From the NCBI GenBank assembly GCA_025363295.1, contig JANYEC010000004.1:1-64000 (forward strand): a stretch of DNA of 64,000 nt, given 5' to 3'. Numbering within the stretch: the stretch's first letter is position 1; each line of letters opens with the position of its first letter. The notes under the pieces are model-generated. The model saw only the letters and a list, made by a program, of their open reading frames with translations, was not told where the DNA came from and did no database searches. This document shows, piece by piece, positions 40,139 through 49,638 of the stretch. This DNA is from Akkermansiaceae bacterium (GTDB taxonomy: Bacteria; Verrucomicrobiota; Verrucomicrobiia; Verrucomicrobiales; Akkermansiaceae). The translations under genes were made by a program, and so were the position numbers.

Positions 40139-40723
40139 ATGGATTTTTCTGAAAATTCTCCCGTGCAAGCCACACAAGCGATTATCATCCGTCTGACCCG
40201 TCTATCGGATACCAGCCTGATCGCGCATTGGTTCACGGCGAGCCACGGTTTGGTGAAAACCGTTGCCAAGGGGGCACGCCGTCCAAAGAGCCCATTCGCC
40301 GGGAAGCTTGATCTCTTTTTTGGCGGTGAAATTACGGTCAGCCAAGCCCGCCGCGGGGACCTGCATTCTTTGCGGGAAGTCTGCATCATCGAGTGGCGCG
40401 AAGGCTTGCGTCGCAGCTACACCGCGACTTTGCTCGCTGCGTATTTTTGCCAGCTGCTAGAAGCCGCCGTCGAGCCGGAACACCCGGATCCCGGATTGCA
40501 TGATTTGTTGGAGCGCGCGCTCGATCACATCGGTACGTCCCCGCCAAGTTTGCGTGCACTCCGTCATTTTGAATCGGAACTTGCGCGGATTCTCGGAGTT
40601 TCACCTTCGCAGGGGGATGCGTCAATTTCCCTGCGAGATACGCTCGGCAAACTTCCCTCTTCACGAGGAGAACTTATTGAAAGACTTTCCCAATCGAGTG
40701 GTTTCAGCTCGTCAGCGGAGTGA
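40139..40723 (+). CDS. recO: DNA repair protein RecO
   Basis: ATQAIIIRLTRLSDTSLIAHWFTASHGLVKTVAKGARRPKSPFAGKLDLF, RecO OB-fold N-terminus. Confidence 0.85.
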   Translation: MDFSENSPVQATQAIIIRLTRLSDTSLIAHWFTASHGLVKTVAKGARRPKSPFAGKLDLFFGGEITVSQARRGDLHSLREVCIIEWREGLRRSYTATLLAAYFCQLLEAAVEPEHPDPGLHDLLERALDHIGTSPPSLRALRHFESELARILGVSPSQGDASISLRDTLGKLPSSRGELIERLSQSSGFSSSAE

Positions 40724-41667
40724 AATCGCGAATAATCACCCCAATCCCTTCAATCCCACTCTTCATGGACTCCCCGACCGCTACCCTCATTGGCATTCTT
40801 CAAGACCGCGTGGCAACTCTGCGCGCGGCTGGGGACTTAAACGAAGCCCTGCATGCCGCAAATGCCGCGGTAGAAAAGTCCCACCAAGCCCTGGGGACTA
40901 ACCTCGATAGCATCGATGCATTCGCCTCAGCGCTCGAAATCCGTGGTGACATTCACCGTGAGCTCCGGAACTTTGAGGCCGCCCGCGATGATTACCGTCA
41001 GGCGATAGATCTGCTGCAAGACCGCCCCGATCTTTTCGACCAATTGGGCAGGCTCCACGCAGCCCTCGGCGCTGCCTATGACGGGCTGGGCCGCGCGGAA
41101 CATGCAGTCAATAATTGGACCCAAGCGATTGATTATTTCGAACGGCATGAGCCGCCACTGGTGCTCGATATCGCAGCAATGGCGAACAATCTCGGCTTCA
41201 TTGCGAAGGCTGCAGGAGACCTCGAAACTGCAGAATCCCATTTCCTGCGTGCCTTGGAAATTCTCCACTCCCAACTCGGCCAAGAGCACGAACAAACCGC
41301 CACCGTTTCCGGCAACCTCGGCTCACTCTATCAGGCTGGGGGCTATCACGAGCAGGCTCGTGAGATGCACATGATCGCCCTAGAAACCCGCCGTAGCGTG
41401 CTCGGCGAGGAGCATCCGGATACCGCGCAATCCCATAACAATCTTGCGCTCGCCATGCTCAATACCGGCGACCGCTCTTGGGCGCGCAGGCATTTCGAAA
41501 AAGCCCTAACAAGTTTTGAGGCGCTCGGTCCAGAATACGCAGAAGACCTCGAAGCCGTGGCATCTAACTACTGTGATTTCCTCCGCGAGGAAGGCGAAGT
41601 CAACCTCGCCAATATCATCGCCGGTCGCGTCCGCGAAGTGCTCGATGCACCCGCATCGAATCAATAG
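40720..41667 (+). CDS. tetratricopeptide repeat protein
   Basis: Kinesin-light-chain-like TPRs (ALEILHSQLGQEHEQTATVSGNLGSLYQAGGYHEQAREMH); overlaps recO stop; start could be 40765. Confidence 0.85.
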   Translation: MKSRIITPIPSIPLFMDSPTATLIGILQDRVATLRAAGDLNEALHAANAAVEKSHQALGTNLDSIDAFASALEIRGDIHRELRNFEAARDDYRQAIDLLQDRPDLFDQLGRLHAALGAAYDGLGRAEHAVNNWTQAIDYFERHEPPLVLDIAAMANNLGFIAKAAGDLETAESHFLRALEILHSQLGQEHEQTATVSGNLGSLYQAGGYHEQAREMHMIALETRRSVLGEEHPDTAQSHNNLALAMLNTGDRSWARRHFEKALTSFEALGPEYAEDLEAVASNYCDFLREEGEVNLANIIAGRVREVLDAPASNQ

Positions 41668-41709
41668 AAAATCGCTGTTCAACACCCTATCATTCCCGGT
41701 GTTAACAGA

Positions 41710-42183
41710 TTAACGTTGCTTGTCCACTTGCGCCACCGCGAGCGCCGCAATGCCTTCTTTGCGGCCGATGAACCCCATCGTTTCATTCGTCGTCGCCTTG
41801 ATACCAACCCGCTCCGGAGCGATGCCCAGCGCTTCTCCGATGTTTTTTCGCATGGCATCACGATGCGGTAAAACTCTAGGCGCTTCAGCGATCAGGGTGG
41901 AGTCCACGTTAATGATCGTGAGTCCTGCTTCGGCTGCTAGCTCACGGCACTTTTCCAAAATTTTCAGTGAGCAAATGTCTTTGCAAGCCGGGTCGCCCGG
42001 CGGGAAAAAATAACCGATATCCGGCTGCCCCATCGCACCTAACACCGCATCCGCGATGGCGTGGCAAAGCACATCCGCATCCGAATGGCCCGCCAATCCG
42101 TGGCTGTGCGGAATCGTCACCCCGCCGAGAACGAGAGGGCGATTTTCCGCAAATTGATGAACGTCGTAGCCGATGCCTGTCAT
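41710..42183 (-). CDS. ispF: 2-C-methyl-D-erythritol 2,4-cyclodiphosphate synthase
   Basis: GIGYDVHQF...LGGVTIPHSHGLAGHSDADVLCHAIADAVLGA. Confidence 0.96.
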   Translation of the reverse strand: MTGIGYDVHQFAENRPLVLGGVTIPHSHGLAGHSDADVLCHAIADAVLGAMGQPDIGYFFPPGDPACKDICSLKILEKCRELAAEAGLTIINVDSTLIAEAPRVLPHRDAMRKNIGEALGIAPERVGIKATTNETMGFIGRKEGIAALAVAQVDKQR

Positions 42184-42264
42184 ATTTAAATTCTAAATTC
42201 AAAGCTCTAAATCCGAAACGAAGTATTCAGTTTAGAATGTAATATTTAAGATTTCGTGCTTTCT

Positions 42265-43014
42265 TCAAAGTATTTCTTCTATCGGAATGACTCCATTGCT
42301 AGCGACGATCGAATACGCATCATCATATCCAGGCACGACGGTGAGCTCGACTTTTCCACCCGCAGTTTCTACCAGAAGCTGGCCGGCCGCGATGTCCCAA
42401 AGAGAAATCCGCGACTCAATATAACCATCAAGGCGACCGCAAGCAATGTAGGCCATGCCGAGCGCGGCGGAGCCCATCATCCGCATCTTGCGGGCCTTGA
42501 GTGAGGCACGGTGGAAACGATCAATGCCAGTTTTCAGCGCGGCCTCGTCTTTGCCGCAGCCAACGAAGAGAATCGATTCTGCGAAATTTGCGCGCTTACT
42601 GGTCTGGATAGGCTTGCCATCAAGCATCGCAGGGCCGCCTTTTTCGACGGTCCAGGTCTCACCCACCATCGGATCATGAATCACGCCGACGACAATTTCA
42701 CCTGCCACGCGTAAGGCGATAGAAACGCAGAAATGCGGGATGCCGTAGAAGAAGTTCACGGTGCCGTCGATCGGGTCAACAATCCAATGGCGGTTAGAAT
42801 CTTGGTTCCCCGCGATGCCTTCTTCGCCGTAAAGTGCGTCGTCAGTGCGCGCACCTAGCAGAATGGTGGTGATGAGATCTTGGGATTCCTTGTCCAGGGC
42901 GAGCTTGATGTCGTGATGCAGCGCTTCATCGACGACGGCATCGCTGCCGAAATTTGCACGAAGGAGTTTGCCCGCTTCAAGCGCGGCGTGGGTGGCGAGT
43001 TCGAGGTCGGTCAT
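42265..43014 (-). CDS. inositol monophosphatase family protein
   Basis: HWIVDPIDGTVNFFYGIPHFCVSIAL and WDIAAGQLLVETAGG. Confidence 0.93.
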   Translation of the reverse strand: MTDLELATHAALEAGKLLRANFGSDAVVDEALHHDIKLALDKESQDLITTILLGARTDDALYGEEGIAGNQDSNRHWIVDPIDGTVNFFYGIPHFCVSIALRVAGEIVVGVIHDPMVGETWTVEKGGPAMLDGKPIQTSKRANFAESILFVGCGKDEAALKTGIDRFHRASLKARKMRMMGSAALGMAYIACGRLDGYIESRISLWDIAAGQLLVETAGGKVELTVVPGYDDAYSIVASNGVIPIEEIL

Positions 43015-43098
43015 GGAGGAGAGTTGAGAGTTGATGGTTGATAGAAGGAGGAAGAGGAAGAGATTGAGGAGGGCGGGAATAGGAGTTCTGATTTTTTG

Positions 43099-43773
43099 TT
43101 ATCGTCTATCAACCCACAACTTTTTCAAATCCACAATGGCATCGACGAGTTGATGGGCAAGATCGTGTTTCGAGGCGGGCGGGAGGGCCTCGCTGTGGTC
43201 CGGATAGACGAGGAGGACTTCATTTTCATCCGAGTCGAAGCCGATGCCGGGTTTGGAAACATCGTTGGCGATGATGAGGTCGCAGCGCTTCTGGATCAAC
43301 TTGTCGCGTGCGTTGGCTTCTAAGTTTTCCGTTTCCGCAGCGAAGCCTACCAGCATGCCAGTGAATCCCAGGGGCTGGCGCGCGGAGCCGAGAATATCGG
43401 CGGTTCGGACGAGCTGGAGAGTGAAGATTTCGCTAGCCTTCTTGATTTTTTGCTCCTCCACATGGGCCGGGGTATAGTCCGCCACCGCAGCGGCGAAAAC
43501 CGCAATGTCCATTTTCCCGAGATAGCGTGCAACTACGTCATGCATCTCGGCCGCCGTTTCCACCGGGGCGAAATCAACGCCATCTGGGACATCCAGATTT
43601 GTCGGCCCGGAAACAAGCATGACCGAGTGCCCCTCGTGAGCGAAGGCCGCCGCCATTGCATAGCCCATTTTCCCGGACGAACGATTTGTAAGAAACCGCA
43701 CCGGGTCGATTGGCTCGCGGGTTGGGCCAGCGGTGACGAGGACTTTCACACGCGGAGTGTGCCCGGCGGACAC
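43099..43773 (-). CDS. coaB: phosphopantothenate-cysteine ligase domain protein (CoaB)
   Basis: VLVTAGPTREPIDPVRFLTNRSSGKMGYAMA...AAVADYTP...KKASE...LVGFAAETE. Confidence 0.9.
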   Translation of the reverse strand: MSAGHTPRVKVLVTAGPTREPIDPVRFLTNRSSGKMGYAMAAAFAHEGHSVMLVSGPTNLDVPDGVDFAPVETAAEMHDVVARYLGKMDIAVFAAAVADYTPAHVEEQKIKKASEIFTLQLVRTADILGSARQPLGFTGMLVGFAAETENLEANARDKLIQKRCDLIIANDVSKPGIGFDSDENEVLLVYPDHSEALPPASKHDLAHQLVDAIVDLKKLWVDRR

Positions 43774-43959
43774 CTCGTGGCAAGCGCATAGCGGCGCCTC
43801 TATCTACTCGCGAAGCTCGCTCTGCTCCCTCAAATTTCCCCACTGGGGGAACCGTTCTTGTCTTTTTGAAAAAAACAGATAGCCACAGCTGTGAGTCATG
43901 CAGGCAGTCTTCATAACAGCGTCCGCGGATTCACATTTCAGACAAACTCCCCAAACTAA

Positions 43960-44592
<633 letters not shown>

Positions 44593-44596
44593 AATT

Positions 44597-44854
44597 ATGG
44601 GTATCATCGCATGGATCTTCCTCGGCCTCGTTGCCGGGGCGTTAGCAAAATTCATCATGCCGGGGAAAGACCCCGGCGGAATATTTGTCACCATCATCAT
44701 CGGCGTCGTCGGCGCCATTCTCGGCGGATTTCTTGGCTCCTTCATCGGGCTGGGAAAAGTTGAATCGTTCGACCTCGGCGGCATCTTCATCGCCACTTTA
44801 GGTGCCATCCTGCTGCTGATCATCTATCGGATTGCCATGAAAAATCGTAGCTGA
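44597..44854 (+). CDS. GlsB/YeaQ/YmgE family membrane protein
   Basis: MGIIAWIFLGLVAGALAKFIMPGKDPGG. Confidence 0.88.
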   Translation: MGIIAWIFLGLVAGALAKFIMPGKDPGGIFVTIIIGVVGAILGGFLGSFIGLGKVESFDLGGIFIATLGAILLLIIYRIAMKNRS

Positions 44855-44891
44855 CATGTAAGGCATCTAAATCTAACATCAAATTTCAGGT

Positions 44892-44923
44892 AGCCCGCCG
44901 GAATTTATCCGGCGGGCTGTTTT
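44892..44923 (+). terminator. intrinsic terminator
   Basis: AGCCCGCCGG-AATTTAT-CCGGCGGGCT then GTTTTA. Confidence 0.85.
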
Positions 44924-45029
44924 ATGATCGGGTAAGTTAAAATTTTGACAGGTGGTGGCTAGAGATGGATGAGGAACCCGCTTGACTCAGCAACTGCCGC
45001 AGATGAGCGGCTACAAAACTGGGCCCCCT

Positions 45030-45292
45030 AACCTATTTGCAGTCACCAGAACTTTTTCACGAGAAACGGCTCTGATCCTTGCATTCATCGCAATAAGAAC
45101 GGCACGCGGTATGACTTCGCTTTCGGCTGGGACAGTTCTGGAAAATTTCTAACCGGTGAGATGCTCACCACCGCCACCGATGCCGACCCACAGATGGTTT
45201 CCGAGGTGAAACTCGATACAGATAGCAAAATGAAATTCGTGCTTGTGGGAGCTTCTGATGGAGACCCCGGCCTCGATTTTACCAAGGGCTGA
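45030..45292 (+). pseudogene. possible gene remnant without start codon
   Basis: Open frame ...NKNGTRYDFAFGWDSSGKFLTGEMLTTATDADPQMVSEVKLDTDSKMKFVLVGASDGDPGLDFTKG* with no plausible ATG after the upstream stop. Confidence 0.35.
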
Positions 45293-45362
45293 TCTAACCA
45301 CGATCCAAAACACGCGGGGCCGGGGTGAATTTGTTCGCCCCGGCACTTTTGTTTTTCCGTGG

Positions 45363-46826
45363 TTAGAGATAACGAGATTTGAGGTGCGCGAGGTAGGCCT
45401 CGGGCGAAGGAAGGCTTTCGGTCGCCTGTTTGATGAGATCTGACGGATCGATTGTGCCACCGTGGGAATGGACGTTTTTCCTCAGCCAGCCAAGTAATGG
45501 CTGATAGTTCGCCGAGTCAATGGCGGCGGCAATAGTGACATCTTTCCGGGCTGCAGCGAAGAGCTGCGCGGAGTTGATATTTCCCAGGGTGTAAGTCGAA
45601 AAATACCCGAGCCCGCCCATCGCCCAATGAATGTCTTGCAAACACCCATGCCGATCATCCGTTGGCGCGAAACCGAACAACTCGCGGAATCCATCGTTCC
45701 ATGCAGTAGGCACGTCTTTCACTGTTAGGCTGCCATTTAACATCCGACGCTCTAAGTCGAAGCGCAGCAAAATATGCATATCATAGGTCGCCTCATCCGC
45801 CTCTACACGGATCGGGGAAAACTCGGCACGCCAGAGATAGGCCAGGAAATGATCTAACGAAAAACTGCCCATCTGCGGGAAACATTCCTGCGCTGCGGGA
45901 TACCAGTGGACCCAAAATTCTCTCGACCTCCCCACGTGGTTTTCCCACAGCCGCGACTGCGATTCATGGATGCCTAACGAAACAGCGCTGCCCGATGGAA
46001 GCCCGAAGTCCTCTGCTGGCAGACCTTGTTCGTAGAGCCCGTGACCTGCCTCGTGCAGCACACCAAAAAGCGATGACGTAAAATCCGCCTCCATGTAGCG
46101 CGTCGTCAACCGCACATCGCGCGGGCCAAGAGTGGTGCAAAAAGGGTGCGCCGTCGTATCGATTCGTCCGGCCTCAAAATCAAAGCCGATCGCTGCGGCC
46201 ACTTGAGCGTTGAAGCGTTTCTGCGCCTCGATCGGATACGGACCGGCAGGCAGGCTCGTTCGCCGTGATGCGGAAATCTCCACGGCTTTCGCGGCGATTT
46301 CGCGCAGCTCTAGTTTCATCACTTCAAACAATTTCACCACTGCTGCAGTGGAGGTCCGGCGCTCGTAGCCATCTAGCAGTGCATCATAAGGTTCGTTCTG
46401 ATAGCCCCAAAGCTCGGCCTTTTCGCGGGCGATTTCCAGTAAGGTCTCCAAGTGCGGTGCAAAACTGGCAAAGTCCGATTTCTCACGCGCCGCACTCCAC
46501 GCATGTTTCGACATCGAGCAAGCCACCGATTCGCGGGCCACAAGTTCTACTGGCAGCTTGTTAGATCGACCAAATTCCCGGCGGAGTTCTCGCAGATTGG
46601 CGGTGAGTTTCGTGTCAGAGCCGCTGTCGGCGTTTTCCGCGGCTTCCAGATCCCGTCTCCAGTCGTCCGAAGTCGCCATCTCATGGGCTCGTGACGAGAG
46701 CCACGAAAGCTGCGCTGCGCGATGCCCAGCAGCCGCGCTCGGCAAATAGGTTTCCTGATCCCATTCGAGGGCGGCGGCGGAGGACTGGATCAGCGCGAGT
46801 TCACGGGCTTTTTCGAAAATCGACAT
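45363..46826 (-). CDS. carboxypeptidase M32
   Basis: GVLHEAGHGLYEQGL (HExxH-type), ESQSRLWENHVGRS. Confidence 0.95.
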   Translation of the reverse strand: MSIFEKARELALIQSSAAALEWDQETYLPSAAAGHRAAQLSWLSSRAHEMATSDDWRRDLEAAENADSGSDTKLTANLRELRREFGRSNKLPVELVARESVACSMSKHAWSAAREKSDFASFAPHLETLLEIAREKAELWGYQNEPYDALLDGYERRTSTAAVVKLFEVMKLELREIAAKAVEISASRRTSLPAGPYPIEAQKRFNAQVAAAIGFDFEAGRIDTTAHPFCTTLGPRDVRLTTRYMEADFTSSLFGVLHEAGHGLYEQGLPAEDFGLPSGSAVSLGIHESQSRLWENHVGRSREFWVHWYPAAQECFPQMGSFSLDHFLAYLWRAEFSPIRVEADEATYDMHILLRFDLERRMLNGSLTVKDVPTAWNDGFRELFGFAPTDDRHGCLQDIHWAMGGLGYFSTYTLGNINSAQLFAAARKDVTIAAAIDSANYQPLLGWLRKNVHSHGGTIDPSDLIKQATESLPSPEAYLAHLKSRYL

Positions 46827-46948
46827 ACTGGCTTTCTGAATGAAAGCCCGGCGCTGGCAAAGGCGGAAAATTCACAAACGCGCTTCCATCGCTGAGAGCC
46901 GAACGATCGACGCACCTGATTTCTTATCATCGGAGCGGATACAAAAAA

Positions 46949-46977
46949 GCCCGACCACTCGTGGGTATCGGGCATTT
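46949..46977. terminator. candidate intrinsic terminator
   Basis: AAAAAAGCCCGA-loop-TCGGGCATTTT, downstream of the minus-strand gene ending at 46996. Confidence 0.6.
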
Positions 46978-46995
46978 TGGGAATTAAAAGATCGC

Positions 46996-47649
46996 TCAGT
47001 TTTTCGCGAGGCTAAGCCCAAGATCCGGGCGTTGGCGAATGATGTTGGCGAGCATTTTGTTACAGTGATCGTATTTCGTGCGCTGGCTCAGAAGCTGGGC
47101 ACTGCGGGTGAAGGATCCCCATTGAACGACGCTCATTTCGACGGTGCGGGTCGCCCAGAGGTCCATGATTTCTTTTGTCGGGGTGTAGATATCGACGGTC
47201 CCGGTGCCGAGGAGGGCGGAACCGTAGTCATCGACCACATAGAGATATGGCAATCCTTTGATCCGGAAGGTAGTGCCCACCGGGTAAAACGACCAATCGG
47301 CAGCAGCACTGCGGACGCGGTCATTATAGCGAAGCACGGTGCCAGTGGCGTTTTTATCACCGTAAATCAAGTGGTCGGACTCGCTGCAAGTGTATGCCGT
47401 CGTGCGCACGATGCGGTTGCGGTCGCTGAATGCATAAACCGGCATGGAGTGCTTATCGCGTGGCTTTCCTGCGGCTGCGGCGACCGCCGTGGATGACGCT
47501 GGAGGGAGAGCGAAACTTTCCCGCTTTGCATACACGCCGGAACCAATCGAGGTTTTAGGGATGACACTGAGACCGGAATCTCCTCCGCAAGAGGTGAAAA
47601 GAGCAGTAAAAAGCGAAAGTGATAGTAGGGAAAGGAGCCGGGAAGTCAT
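46996..47649 (-). CDS. 3D-domain (double-psi beta-barrel) lipoprotein
   Basis: Lipobox LFTSC; RTTAYTCSESDH...GTTFRIKGLPYLYVVDDYGSAL...TVDIYTPTKEIMDLW. Confidence 0.7.
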   Translation of the reverse strand: MTSRLLSLLSLSLFTALFTSCGGDSGLSVIPKTSIGSGVYAKRESFALPPASSTAVAAAAGKPRDKHSMPVYAFSDRNRIVRTTAYTCSESDHLIYGDKNATGTVLRYNDRVRSAAADWSFYPVGTTFRIKGLPYLYVVDDYGSALLGTGTVDIYTPTKEIMDLWATRTVEMSVVQWGSFTRSAQLLSQRTKYDHCNKMLANIIRQRPDLGLSLAKN

Positions 47650-47860
47650 GCTTTGGGATTGGGAAAAGCTTTGGGCGCAGGATAGGCAAAGGCGCGAGAC
47701 CCATAGGGAATTTCGGGGGTGGCCGCAACTTAAAAAAGCCTGACTGGCAGGAAAAAATCCGGGGATAGCTTAAAATCAGCGAGTTACACTGATGCCTTAC
47801 CAAATTCTTTTTGCGTCTCTATGACCACGATTCATCCGAATTGCCGCTTGGGGTGATCCC

Positions 47861-48862
47861 TCAGCGCGTCGCAGCAGGTAGCCACGCCCTAGCTCCGGTG
47901 CTTCTCTCGGGAGCTGCTTTGAAGAATCCCTCCAAGCCTCGGCGACCGTGGAGATCCGCCACGGCATCCACCGTGCGCGCCCAACGCCAGCGGAAGCCGG
48001 CATCGCGCAGTCTCACCGGATCAGCCCAACGGCTTTTCGTCACCAGCTCGGTCTCCGTGCCCATCAACCGCGCTCCGATTTCTAACATCCACTTCGCCGC
48101 AGGCAGGCCGATCGGCATCCCCACCGCCTCTCGGAATGTTTTCATCCACTCACGATTGGTGGGAAACTCCGGTGCCGTGACGTTAATTGTTCCGTCGAGA
48201 AATGCATCATTAATGGCGAATTCCACCGCTCTCAAAAAATCCTCCATGTGGATCCAACTGATCCGCTGATTGCCCGATCCCATCGCGCCACCCAATCCAC
48301 GAGCGGTAAGTTTCCTGAGCACATCATAGACCGTCCCCTCCTCGTTCGCCAGGACCATGCCGATGCGTAGAGCGAGCTTTCTCGTTTCCGCAGGCACGTT
48401 CGCATTAAAAAACGCATCCTCCCACGCTTGGGCGACTTCGCAGGAAAATCCCTCCCCCGGCTCACCCAGCCAATCGTTCTGCGGCTGATCTTCCGCATGG
48501 CGATACCACGTCGCCGTGCTCGCATTCAGCCAGGTTTTCGGCGGCGTTTTGCAAGCGGCGATCGCCTGACCGATCGCCCGGGTGGCAGCCACCCGTGAAT
48601 CGACAATTTCACACCGATTTTTCGCAGTGTAACGGCAATTCACACTCCGGCCTGATAGATTGATGACGGCCTCCGCCCCCTCCAGAGCGAGCGCCCACGG
48701 GCCGAGCGTTTTACCGTCCCATTCTAAAAACATTCCATCCCCATTCCAGCCTTCCCGACTGCGGGCGATCGCCACCACCTCCTTACCCCGGCGGGCAAAG
48801 TGGCGGCATAAGTAACGGCCAAGGAATCCGTTGGCTCCGAAGATGACGATGATAGGATTCAT
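47861..48862 (-). CDS. TIGR01777-type NAD(P)-dependent epimerase-like protein
   Basis: IVIFGANGFLGRYLCRHFARRG...VINLSGRSVNCRYTAKNR. Confidence 0.88.
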   Translation of the reverse strand: MNPIIVIFGANGFLGRYLCRHFARRGKEVVAIARSREGWNGDGMFLEWDGKTLGPWALALEGAEAVINLSGRSVNCRYTAKNRCEIVDSRVAATRAIGQAIAACKTPPKTWLNASTATWYRHAEDQPQNDWLGEPGEGFSCEVAQAWEDAFFNANVPAETRKLALRIGMVLANEEGTVYDVLRKLTARGLGGAMGSGNQRISWIHMEDFLRAVEFAINDAFLDGTINVTAPEFPTNREWMKTFREAVGMPIGLPAAKWMLEIGARLMGTETELVTKSRWADPVRLRDAGFRWRWARTVDAVADLHGRRGLEGFFKAAPERSTGARAWLPAATR

Positions 48863-48942
48863 GATAACTTCCTTATTTAATATTAGTTTTCGTGTATTTC
48901 GATCTTTCAGGAATTTCTGAAAGATCAATTGAAATTTTTTTG

Positions 48943-49563
48943 TTAGCCGAGCAGTTTTGTGGCCAATTGAATTGCAAATCCATGCTTCATTGACGCGATT
49001 CTATCAGACATTTTGGACGCGAATCCGACGAAGTCTTCCAGCGCCCGCATCTGATCATGGAAGACTTTGCCCTCGGGTGTCTGGATACCTTCGCTTTCGC
49101 CAGCACACTTGCTGAGAATGGCCAATGCTGGCTCGATCTCGCGGCGTTTCCGCTCGCGGGCGACGATCGTGAAAATGAGCCAAACATCCTTTTCCGCCTC
49201 GAAAAACTCGCGCCGCTCGCCTTTTTTCACCACCGGTCGAATCAGTCCCCAAGCGACCAACTCTTTGAGATTCGTGTGAGCGTTGCCTCGGCTGATTTCG
49301 AGTTCCTCCATCACGTCGTCCGTCGTCAGCGGCTGCGGAGCCGTCATCAATAACGCGTGAATCTGAGCCATCGTCCGGTTGATCCCCCACTGCGTACCGA
49401 GTGCACCCCATTGGGCCACGAATTCGTCCCTCGCACGCTTCAATTTTTCCTCTTCCGCAATCACAATTTCAGCAAATACTGAAAATTCAAAAACACAAGC
49501 GAGAATTGAAAATATAACACAATCCGCTTTGGCCTGCGTTTTGCTACTACAAGTGACGAACAA
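48943..49563 (-). CDS. GbsR/MarR family transcriptional regulator
   Basis: WGINRTMAQIHALLMTAPQPLTTDDVMEELEISRGNAHTNLKELVAWGLI; start uncertain. Confidence 0.8.
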   Translation of the reverse strand: MFVTCSSKTQAKADCVIFSILACVFEFSVFAEIVIAEEEKLKRARDEFVAQWGALGTQWGINRTMAQIHALLMTAPQPLTTDDVMEELEISRGNAHTNLKELVAWGLIRPVVKKGERREFFEAEKDVWLIFTIVARERKRREIEPALAILSKCAGESEGIQTPEGKVFHDQMRALEDFVGFASKMSDRIASMKHGFAIQLATKLLG

Positions 49564-49638
49564 GACACCTAAATGGATGTGGAAATCGTGGCTGACGGGT
49601 CAATGCTCCCATCAATTCCAAAGTATAATAACATCATC

